Virus record (IMG/VR): IMGVR_UViG_3300027247_000028
Location: 1-21,995 of that record
Source of the DNA: a virus
DNA: 21,995 bases
Direction: 5' to 3' (one strand)
The notes under the pieces: generated by a model
The model's input: only the letters and a program-made list of their open reading frames with translations
What the model was told of the DNA's origin: nothing
The model's database searches: none
Position numbers and translations under genes: made by a program
Part shown: positions 15,670-21,995 of the stretch, piece after piece
How positions within the stretch are numbered: the stretch's first letter is position 1
Layout: the number at the start of each line of letters is the position of its first letter

Positions 15670-16950
15670 TTATCTTCCGTATTTTATAATACCCATTAAT
15701 TGATTAATTGCTGCAAATGTACCAGTTAATTTATACATCTTGCCTTTATATTTAAATACTAGTCCTTCAGTTGGGATAATTGAATCGATACCACCGATTC
15801 TTTCTAGTCTAGCTAATTCTCCTTCAACCTTACTAATTTGAGAAAGGTCTCCGTTTTGTTTAATCTTATCAGCTTCAGTTCTAATTTGATTATGTAGTCT
15901 CTGCATTTCCTGATCAGGATTTGCAGCTAATAAATTAGAAACGTTTTTAAGAACGACAGATCCTAATTCTAAGAAGATGTTTTCGAAAGGTAAGATATTC
16001 TCTTTGTATTTCTTTTTAGCATCGTTCTTTTCAAAATCTTGTAACTTTTTATATTCTGATGGTGCAATTTGTTTAGCAACTTCGCGGATATTTAATGATT
16101 TTTTGTCATCAAAAGCCCAACGTAATACTAAACCTTCTTTGGTAGCATCATCTAAATCTGGGAAAGTTTTTGTAATAAGTTCTCTCCACCACATTTCATG
16201 GTATCTAGAAACTGAATCAGTATCATTTAACTTATAAACGTTTTGTAAGGCTTGTACCTTACCTAGGAAATATCCTTTTTTCTCTTCAAAGTCTACTGAT
16301 TTTCCAATCACTAAATCCTGTGGAGGTATAATACTAAATGTCTTTTGTACATCGGCTGCTACTGAATTCAGAGCGCTTTGTACTTTTTTAGCAACTTTAG
16401 AATCAGATCCAGTCTGATTTCCAGCTCCGTCAGTATGTACAATACCGTGGAATTGAATAACATCACGGTCATAATTAATTACATTTGAGTTTCCAGAGTA
16501 AATTAACTCCATATTCATAAATGATGTACCATTATTAAAGTCTTCAATATCTTTACCTTTCAGTGAACTTAGAGCCTTGTCTAGGTCAGCAGCTGCAAAG
16601 GTGAATGTATCTCTTACTGCTTGAGAAGGGTGATCCGTGAACATACTCTGAACCTGTGATAGATTAATAGGATTAGCCATTTGACCCTTGTTTCTAGCAA
16701 AAAGAACTTGACCATCTTTAATCGTAACAAATAGATTTTGTCCATCTGTTTTTTCGGTAGGAGCGTCTTCGAAATCTAAACGACCATCTAATGCTGAATC
16801 AATTAGAGTCTTAAAGTCTCCAAAAGTTAAATCATTATCGTCGAATGGATGCATCATGTGACCTGCTGCTCCGCCTTCTAATACTAGAGAAGGGAATTTA
16901 GAATTCCATCTTTCTAGTAAAAATTCTTTATATGTCTGTAGTGTATTCAT
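15670..16950 (-). CDS. Ligase-like covalent nucleotidyltransferase with capsid-targeting-like leader
   Basis: A 426-aa protein with the order of motifs seen in ATP-dependent DNA/RNA ligases. Motif I is PTEKTDGQNLF (K67 would carry AMP), then LFARNKGQ (83-90), motif III FMNMELIY (E148), and near the C-terminus EGLVFKYKGKMYKLTG (motifs IV-V, E395 and K407). About 245 residues lie between motifs III and IV, far more than in standard ligases, and there is no C-terminal OB domain. It opens with Q-T-Y-K-E-F-L-L-E (5-13), very close to T4 MKTYQEFIAE, and V-L-E|G follows at 23-26. It lies after a terminator and begins a run of tightly coupled genes. Substrate (RNA, DNA or protein) cannot be told from sequence. 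Confidence 0.75.
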   Translation of the reverse strand: MNTLQTYKEFLLERWNSKFPSLVLEGGAAGHMMHPFDDNDLTFGDFKTLIDSALDGRLDFEDAPTEKTDGQNLFVTIKDGQVLFARNKGQMANPINLSQVQSMFTDHPSQAVRDTFTFAAADLDKALSSLKGKDIEDFNNGTSFMNMELIYSGNSNVINYDRDVIQFHGIVHTDGAGNQTGSDSKVAKKVQSALNSVAADVQKTFSIIPPQDLVIGKSVDFEEKKGYFLGKVQALQNVYKLNDTDSVSRYHEMWWRELITKTFPDLDDATKEGLVLRWAFDDKKSLNIREVAKQIAPSEYKKLQDFEKNDAKKKYKENILPFENIFLELGSVVLKNVSNLLAANPDQEMQRLHNQIRTEADKIKQNGDLSQISKVEGELARLERIGGIDSIIPTEGLVFKYKGKMYKLTGTFAAINQLMGIIKYGR

Positions 16951-16958
16951 AATAATCT

Positions 16959-16988
16959 AAAAAGACCTGAGTGTTTGTACTCAGGTCT
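16959..16988 (-). terminator. Rho-independent terminator after the 848-aa gene
   Basis: A perfect 10-bp stem AGACCTGAGT / ACTCAGGTCT (16963-16972 with 16979-16988) with a 6-base loop. On the minus strand it leads into a T run (16963-16959). It fills the 55-base gap between the 848-aa and 426-aa genes and separates the two as transcription units. Confidence 0.85.
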
Positions 16989-17005
16989 AATATTTATCTG
17001 TTTTA

Positions 17006-19552
17006 TTAAGATTCCTGCGCGATCATTGCTCCGGCAACGTTAACTGAAATCCAACCTGTTTTTTTGAAAAATTCTTTTGCGATTTTTTCAACTTTTTTAG
17101 CCATTGCAGGAGTTATTTCATTTTCTTCTCCCATTTCGTTGTTATCGTTCCAATCGTCAACTGCTAATTTAAAGGTAGCAGCAAAGTTTTTAGATTTATC
17201 TGCAAATGATGGATCTGCTTGTCCAGAAGTATCAGTGTTATAATCAGCCCAGTAATCAACATCAATTGATTCATTAGTAACTGATTCTCCAAGAGAACTT
17301 GTTAACATTCCAACACATGCACCGTAATCTCCTTCACATTTTTTAAGAATACCATCAGCAACTTCTTTTCCTTTTGCTTCGTCAAAGTCAGCACCAAATG
17401 CTTTCTTTAAAACTGTCATTGCATATTCTTTAAACTCGTCGTCTGATTTAATTTCAGCTTCGTTAACTACTGATTCAGCAACGTTAGCTTCCCACCAGTC
17501 TTGAAGTCTTTCAAATTCTTTTTTACCCATGTTAGAAATCATGTACTCAACAATATCGTTGTCGTAATCTTCAGATTCTTCGTTATAATTACCAGGAGTA
17601 TCGATATAATCTTTACCCATGATTTTCTTAATTCCAGCTTCTCCCATTCCGTCAATTTCTTCTAAGAAATCTTCGAAGTTTTTAGTATTCTTGAATTTAG
17701 CAGCTTCGTTAACTACTGATTCTTTAATACCTAATTCTTTTAGAGATTTAACTTGAGTTTCTTTCTCTTCGTCGCCATACCATAAAAGACCGGCTTTTAA
17801 TAATCTTTTGTAAAGTTCAGCTTTAACTATTTCAAAGTCAATAGTGTCTGATGAATTTTCCCATGTAGTTTCTACATACTCAGGATCGATCCAACCAATA
17901 CCTCTTTTGATAGAAGTTTCCATGTCAGCATAATCCTTATCAAATTGTTTTGCTTCGTTGATTTGTTCTTTAACTATTTTAATAGAAGGGTTATGTTTAG
18001 ACTCTTCTACTTTGTAAGTTTTACCATCAAATTCGAATTCTTTCTCTCCAGCTTCTTTAGCTTTTCTAACTGCATCTCCAAAAGCGTTACCTTCTTGAAG
18101 TTCAGCTTCTTCTACTTTGTAAGTTTTACCGTCAAATTCGAATTCTTTCTCTCCAGCTTCTTTAGCTTTTCTAACTGCATCTCCGAAAGCATTACCTTCT
18201 TTAACTTCTTCGTCATCTTCATTAACCTTCTTAGCGCCTGCTACTTTGTAAGTTTTACCGTTAAATTCAAAGGTCTTTTCTCCTTTGTTTCTAGCAGCGA
18301 ATAGGGCTCCAGTAAATGCGTTACCTTCAGTAACTACTAATTCTAGGTCTTTGTCTTTATCTGTGATTGCGTCATCTAATTCAGCTTCTAACTTTTTCTT
18401 TTGAGCAGTTAGGTCTTTTAGTGTATTCAATATTGCTGCTTTCTCATCTCCTTGAGATTGTTTCCAAAGTTCAGCAGTATTTTTCATCTGATTGATAATC
18501 TTTGTAAAATCGTTTTGGATTTTGTTAATTGAACGAGCTTCGTCAACTTTAACAGTCGCAGATTCGTTTGCTTTACCAAATGCCATATCTAATGTTAGGC
18601 CAACGTTTGATTCTCCAATAGATTCTAAATATTTACGGAATCCTAAAGTAATATCATAACCGTTCCATTGTCCTGCAGATGAAATATCTGAAGTCCATTT
18701 TCCTTGCCATGCTTCGATTTCTTTTTTACCAATTGATAATTTAGTTCCTGATAAACCTGGAACGTCAACTTCAATAGCTTTTCCATATGCACTAAAGAAC
18801 GATTGGAAAGCTGCAAAACTTGCATCTTTAGCCTCGTTGTAGAAATTAGCATCTTCCATAGCGTCCATATATAAACCATCTACAATTGCAACATGTTGCG
18901 CCTTGTCTTTAGTTAATAAAGGTGCTCCAGCAAAAATCTTTTGCAGTAATTTAAAAACTTTAGTTTCTGATCTTGCTTCGAAAATATATTCGCCATTGAT
19001 TGGATCGAATGCTACAGTTAATACTCCTTCTTCGATGAATTCTGCTAAACCGCTATCTTCGCCATCTCCTTCCCAGAAGGTCTTAATCATCTGTTCTAGA
19101 TCTTTTTTCTTACCAATGTATTCAACTTCTGGATAACCACCGGCTGGACCATTCATATTTATAATTTTCCATTTGATGCCTTTCTTTTTACAGAATTTAA
19201 CAAGACCTTCTTCGTCTGGTTCGATTGCATCTAAGGTAACATTAGCTTCATCAAGCTCTGATTCTAATTCTTCACCATCTTTAGGATCTGCCTGCTTAGG
19301 CTCGCCTAAATCTTTAATATCATCTGCGATTTCTTCGTCGCGATCTTCGTTAAATAATTTAGAATATAGTGCTTTTCTTTTTTCTTCATCTAATTCAGAC
19401 ATGTCGCTTATTTCTAGCTCATCTAAAATAGTAGAGATTTTTTCAAGAGATTTTACTCTTTTAACTTTGTTTTCCTGCTCAGTCTTTACTGCCGTTTCTT
19501 GGTTTCTCATTTCTGAGAAGGACTTGAAGGATGAAATTTTGTTTAGTTCCAT
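17006..19552 (-). CDS. Acidic multi-domain virion/core-type protein with internal repeats and repeated processing-like linkers
   Basis: An 848-aa, strongly acidic protein I cannot place in a named family. The N-terminus (I-S-S-F-K-S-F-S-E, 6-14) is a loose form of the capsid-targeting peptide. An acidic coil (20-110) leads to a small alpha/beta domain (about 115-165, KGIKWKIINMNG) and a globular domain to about 330. A coiled coil (about 345-405) precedes three E-G-N-A-F repeats (409-518). Four further domains of about 60-85 residues are separated by near-identical linkers: Q-I-N-E|A (530-534), ESVVNEA (611-617), ESVVNEA (693-699) and ESVTNES (756-762). These fit the [LIV]-x-E|[AGS] form of T4 prohead-protease sites. 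A scaffold or internal polyprotein is the best guess. It has its own terminator. Confidence 0.7.
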   Translation of the reverse strand: MELNKISSFKSFSEMRNQETAVKTEQENKVKRVKSLEKISTILDELEISDMSELDEEKRKALYSKLFNEDRDEEIADDIKDLGEPKQADPKDGEELESELDEANVTLDAIEPDEEGLVKFCKKKGIKWKIINMNGPAGGYPEVEYIGKKKDLEQMIKTFWEGDGEDSGLAEFIEEGVLTVAFDPINGEYIFEARSETKVFKLLQKIFAGAPLLTKDKAQHVAIVDGLYMDAMEDANFYNEAKDASFAAFQSFFSAYGKAIEVDVPGLSGTKLSIGKKEIEAWQGKWTSDISSAGQWNGYDITLGFRKYLESIGESNVGLTLDMAFGKANESATVKVDEARSINKIQNDFTKIINQMKNTAELWKQSQGDEKAAILNTLKDLTAQKKKLEAELDDAITDKDKDLELVVTEGNAFTGALFAARNKGEKTFEFNGKTYKVAGAKKVNEDDEEVKEGNAFGDAVRKAKEAGEKEFEFDGKTYKVEEAELQEGNAFGDAVRKAKEAGEKEFEFDGKTYKVEESKHNPSIKIVKEQINEAKQFDKDYADMETSIKRGIGWIDPEYVETTWENSSDTIDFEIVKAELYKRLLKAGLLWYGDEEKETQVKSLKELGIKESVVNEAAKFKNTKNFEDFLEEIDGMGEAGIKKIMGKDYIDTPGNYNEESEDYDNDIVEYMISNMGKKEFERLQDWWEANVAESVVNEAEIKSDDEFKEYAMTVLKKAFGADFDEAKGKEVADGILKKCEGDYGACVGMLTSSLGESVTNESIDVDYWADYNTDTSGQADPSFADKSKNFAATFKLAVDDWNDNNEMGEENEITPAMAKKVEKIAKEFFKKTGWISVNVAGAMIAQES
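17455..17476 (-). repeat. Linker repeat copy 1 (encodes ESVVNEA)
   Basis: 22 bases identical to 17701-17722, in frame in the 848-aa gene, marking a boundary between two small domains. A diverged third copy (ESVTNES) lies at 17267-17287. Confidence 0.85.
17701..17722 (-). repeat. Linker repeat copy 2 (encodes ESVVNEA)
   Basis: 22 bases identical to 17455-17476. The distance between copies (246 bases, 82 codons) equals one small domain plus linker. Confidence 0.85.
18001..18328 (-). repeat. Three tandem EGNAF repeats inside the 848-aa gene
   Basis: Each unit has about 30 residues: E-G-N-A-F, a short helix rich in Ala/Lys, then F-[ED]-F-[DN]-G-K-T-Y-K-V. Units start at residues 409, 452 and 487. 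Units 2 and 3 are 105 bases apart and differ at only a few bases, so the last duplication is recent; unit 1 is more diverged. Similar G-K-T-[YF]-x-V modules occur in other phage structural proteins. Confidence 0.9.
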
Positions 19553-19613
19553 TTTAATAGTATTTTTTTACAATCTTATCTTATATATTCGTATAAATTT
19601 ACGAGTTATTATG

Positions 19614-21122
19614 TTATTCTGTCCCGTCAAACTTCACCAGTTTAACATCATATTTGAATTGTTCTTGGTCGTATATCTTCTGTCTCTCAATTCCGTGTCG
19701 ATAAAGGTAACAGGACCAATCTGGTGTTGATAAATTATCAACGAAATCGATGATTATTACCTCTTTCTTGGACTCATGATTTCTAAGTCCTCTACCGATT
19801 GATTGTCTAATGATAACTTCTGATTTAAACGATTCTGTGAAGAAGATGCTATGTATCTTTTTAATTGAGATTCCGGTAGAAAACGTTCCATAGGATGCAA
19901 CAATGACAATCTCTTCACCGGCCTCCATTTTCTTTTTGTATTCTTCTCGAATATCAGAATCTGTCCCTCCGTCAACATAAAAAACCTTTTTCTGGCTTCG
20001 TTGGCGAAGAGCTTCGTATAGCTTTTTACCATGTTCGATTCTGTGGAAAAGTACCAAAGAATTCCTTGGTATTCTGGAAATAAGATTGACAACAAAGTCA
20101 AGGCGTGCCTTGTTGTTGATGATATAATTTTGTTCGAGTTGGAAAACATCTTTGCTTTCATATCTATTTTGTGCTAGTTCTTGGAACGCTATTTTTGTTG
20201 TTTCTGGTGCATAGTCCATTTCGATAACTTTAACTCTGCAATTTGCAATATGTCCTTCTTTCTGGAGAAAAGCAGCTTTTACTTCCGTAATAACTGGCCC
20301 GGTTTGAGACATTAAAGTTAGCTTATCTATCGTTCCTTCTTTTGGAATTGTTCCTGACAGTCCGAATTTATATTGTGCGTTTCGGCATTTTACAAGAATA
20401 TCTTTTATTGACTGTGATTTTGCTTTATGGGTTTCATCTACAATAACTGCGTCGAAATCGTCGAAATACTCTTTGTCTTTTTTAACAAGAGACTGATATG
20501 TTCCTATTACGACATTAGCATTTCCTTTAATTTTCTGACCTGCGTAGATCTGCTGGATATTGATTCTCACTTGGTTCCTCCAATTATAATCTATAAAGTC
20601 CTCGCTAGCTTGTACAACCAGTGAGACGTTAGGTACAATGAAGAGTATTTTAGATGCCTTCTGTTTCTCAAGCATATATGCGACAGTCATGAAAGAAATC
20701 ATTGTCTTTCCTGCTGAAGTTGCTAATTCTGCTAAGCATCTTTTAAATTTAAGAATATTATAAGAGGCATCAATTTGATAGTCGTGTGGGGTTAGTTTAT
20801 AACCATCAAAGAAATCCAGAGCCCATGTCTCGAATCCTTCAGCTGTTATATTTCTATCAAATATGCGGGTTATCCCGTTTAATTTTAATTCAAAGTTGTA
20901 TTCCTTACAAACATCCATGACTGTTCGCCATAAACCTGCAGGAATCCATTTGTTGTCTTTAATATATGAAATGTAGCCATCCCATATTCCCCTCTTTACA
21001 AGTGGGTTAAATCTCCACCCGTCGATTCTTTTTGTTAAACTTAAATTTATTTGTTCAAGTTCTAATTCGGAGGCTTCATCAATTCTTAAAAATCTATTAT
21101 CGTCTGTTAGTGTAATTACCAA
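19614..21122 (-). CDS. uvsW: UvsW-like superfamily 2 ATP-dependent helicase
   Basis: T4 UvsW unwinds branched DNA and R-loops in recombination, fork rescue and the switch from origin- to recombination-dependent replication. The 502-aa length matches T4 UvsW (about 503). The N-terminal domain keeps GWRFNPLVKRGIWDG (35-49). Helicase motifs are Walker A ATSAGKT (134-140), DETH (229-232), LSGT (255-258) and QSIGRGLR for motif VI. The tail YRHGIERQKIYDQEQFKYDV also resembles T4. The start codon appears to be TTG at 21122-21120: an in-frame stop lies four codons upstream, and the next Met (residue 69) would remove the conserved N-terminal domain. It follows uvsY by 15 bases, as a recombination pair. 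Confidence 0.95.
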   Translation of the reverse strand: MVITLTDDNRFLRIDEASELELEQINLSLTKRIDGWRFNPLVKRGIWDGYISYIKDNKWIPAGLWRTVMDVCKEYNFELKLNGITRIFDRNITAEGFETWALDFFDGYKLTPHDYQIDASYNILKFKRCLAELATSAGKTMISFMTVAYMLEKQKASKILFIVPNVSLVVQASEDFIDYNWRNQVRINIQQIYAGQKIKGNANVVIGTYQSLVKKDKEYFDDFDAVIVDETHKAKSQSIKDILVKCRNAQYKFGLSGTIPKEGTIDKLTLMSQTGPVITEVKAAFLQKEGHIANCRVKVIEMDYAPETTKIAFQELAQNRYESKDVFQLEQNYIINNKARLDFVVNLISRIPRNSLVLFHRIEHGKKLYEALRQRSQKKVFYVDGGTDSDIREEYKKKMEAGEEIVIVASYGTFSTGISIKKIHSIFFTESFKSEVIIRQSIGRGLRNHESKKEVIIIDFVDNLSTPDWSCYLYRHGIERQKIYDQEQFKYDVKLVKFDGTE

Positions 21123-21137
21123 AACTTTATTTTATTT

Positions 21138-21578
21138 TTACAACTGCTTCATATCGATTCGATTCTTAATTGCGAATCCGATATTATCAAGTGTTTTGAT
21201 AGAATTAACAAAGAAATCTTTTTGATTCTCTAGCAATTCTTGCAATTGATAATCTTCTGATAGATCAGCTTCAATAAATCTGGCTCTTTGTCCATCTGAA
21301 AGTTTATAATCATAAGTGTAATAACTTACCCATGCTGCTTTATACAATCGATCAAGTTTAGCCTTTTGTGTTCTAATCTTAGAGCTAATCGAACCAATCA
21401 TATCGACCAGAATTTGTCGATAACTTAGTGCGTATGAAGATACTTCCGGAAGGTTACTACCTGCTTTTAAATCATCAGCAACTGCACGAATTTTAACAGT
21501 CCATTCAGTTCTTTGAGTTGCCAAATATTCGTCTACTTGTTGTAGTTTAGTCTGTGCTGGTTTAGTTTCAACTTCCAT
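21138..21578 (-). CDS. uvsY: UvsY-like recombination mediator
   Basis: In T4, UvsY loads the UvsX recombinase onto single-stranded DNA coated with gp32. This 146-aa protein is close to T4 UvsY in length (137) and is mostly helical with a basic centre (KIRTQKAKLDRLYKAAW). The best match is the C-terminus, IKTLDNIGFAIKNRIDMKQL, against the T4 pattern I-K-S-R-G-F-A-I-K-H-I-Q-D-M-R near its end. Position directly before uvsW also agrees with T4 gene order. The N-terminal half is too diverged for me to align by eye. Confidence 0.8.
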   Translation of the reverse strand: MEVETKPAQTKLQQVDEYLATQRTEWTVKIRAVADDLKAGSNLPEVSSYALSYRQILVDMIGSISSKIRTQKAKLDRLYKAAWVSYYTYDYKLSDGQRARFIEADLSEDYQLQELLENQKDFFVNSIKTLDNIGFAIKNRIDMKQL

Positions 21579-21589
21579 TTATTGAGTTT

Positions 21590-21826
21590 TTAAAACAACG
21601 AGTTCTTGTTGTTCGGGTCTTGTTTAATATAAACGCTACTTTTAATTTTTGCTTTGAATTTTGGAGCTACTTTAGTCTGCATCTTGGTGCCTTCGTATTC
21701 GATTCTTGTAGAATCAAAGTCCATCATGGTCTTTAGTCCTTTGCGACTTTCTCTGTCCTTTTCAAAATCTTCAAAATCTTGTTCTATCATATCTAGAACC
21801 TGTTTATTTTTATAAGTAATACGCAT
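21590..21826 (-). CDS. Hypothetical 78-aa charged protein with a clamp-binding-like C-terminus
   Basis: I do not recognise this small protein. It is highly charged (FEDFEKDRESRKGLK) with a basic, probably extended C-terminal half. It ends N-N-K-N-S-L-F, similar to the x-x-S-L-F form of sliding-clamp-binding peptides found at the ends of other proteins here. In T4, small late-transcription and replication factors such as gp33 bind the clamp through a hydrophobic C-terminus, so a comparable role is conceivable but unproven. Its ATG overlaps the preceding ORF by 17 bases, and uvsY starts 11 bases after its stop. Confidence 0.6.
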   Translation of the reverse strand: MRITYKNKQVLDMIEQDFEDFEKDRESRKGLKTMMDFDSTRIEYEGTKMQTKVAPKFKAKIKSSVYIKQDPNNKNSLF

Positions 21827-21995
21827 CTAACATTGAATTTGAAAAGTAATTATTTATTGTAGATAAACAGGTACTTTTGTTTCGATATGCTGCTATTACT
21901 AAATCGTTTAAATCTTTTATAGGTTCTTTATATTTATCCATTTTACTGTCTTTGAGAAATTTGGACCATAAGAACACTGATTTTCCGGCTTTTAG
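21810..21995 (-). CDS. C-terminal part of an unidentified protein, 5'-truncated by window edge
   Basis: An open frame runs from base 21995 to a TAA at 21812-21810 (61 residues), ending in NNYFSNSMLDAYYL. It is rich in Lys and Asn and probably helical. It overlaps the next gene by 17 bases, typical of tight phage packing. The fragment is too short to assign; helicase loader or another replication accessory would suit the neighbourhood but nothing in the sequence shows it. Confidence 0.5.
   Translation of the reverse strand, partial: LKAGKSVFLWSKFLKDSKMDKYKEPIKDLNDLVIAAYRNKSTCLSTINNYFSNSMLDAYYL

Noticed and set aside
17945-18304. Plus-strand open frame of 119 codons opposite the EGNAF repeats
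   Set aside because: Its Phe/Ser-rich composition is the mirror of the Lys/Glu-rich repeats on the minus strand; there is no start context and it lies wholly inside a convincing gene.
19553-19613. Small hairpin TCGTA/TACGA in the gap after uvsW as a terminator
   Set aside because: Only a 5-bp stem with no T run directly after it on the minus strand; too weak beside the two clear terminators.
1-21995. CRISPR array, tRNA genes, insertion sequences or integrase/att sites
   Set aside because: I saw no direct repeat-spacer pattern, no cloverleaf I could fold by eye, no transposase or integrase ORF, and no terminal inverted repeats.

Overview
The window looks like part of the genome of a large T4-like (myovirus) phage. 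Every gene I can support lies on the minus strand, packed with gaps of about 60 bases or less and several overlaps. G+C is low, roughly one third by eye. T4-type hallmarks are a UvsW helicase beside a UvsY-like recombination mediator, a family B DNA polymerase of the gp43 type, class I ribonucleotide reductase subunits, exact TATAAATA octamers just upstream of three genes, and capsid-targeting-like peptides. Almost no start has a Shine-Dalgarno sequence; leaders are A/T-rich instead. This fits a Bacteroidota host (inference).

In transcription order (high to low coordinates) the layout is as follows. (1) 21995-19614: recombination genes, namely a partial ORF, a 78-aa protein, UvsY and UvsW. 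(2) 19552-9941: a block of probable late or virion-associated genes. It holds an acidic 848-aa multi-domain protein, a 426-aa ligase-like nucleotidyltransferase, a 619-aa fusion of a ligase-like domain with an NMN-adenylyltransferase-like domain, a 485-aa protein with a possible nuclease motif, and three uncharacterised proteins. Many of these carry a short F-x-x-F-[IL]-x-E peptide at one terminus, like the T4 capsid-targeting sequence, and [LIV]-x-E|[AGS] sites like those cut by the T4 prohead protease. (3) 9913-9010: three small phage proteins. (4) 9017-4549: an accessory island with an SGNH-hydrolase-like protein, myo-inositol-phosphate synthase, a HAD phosphatase-like protein, an FkbM methyltransferase and a protein resembling thymine-hypermodification pyrophosphorylases. 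(5) 4527-1: nucleotide and replication genes, namely an all-alpha dUTPase, the N-terminal half of a split DNA polymerase, NrdB and NrdA (cut by the window edge).

Two regions are the best candidates for something undescribed. The island in (4) could make an inositol- or sugar-derived, possibly O-methylated, modification of thymine in phage DNA. The block in (2) could be a set of enzymes (ligases, an NAD or nucleotide adenylyltransferase, a nuclease) packaged in the capsid and delivered with the DNA. Both are inferences from motifs and gene order. Two strong terminators, at 6696-6722 and 16959-16988, mark transcription-unit boundaries.
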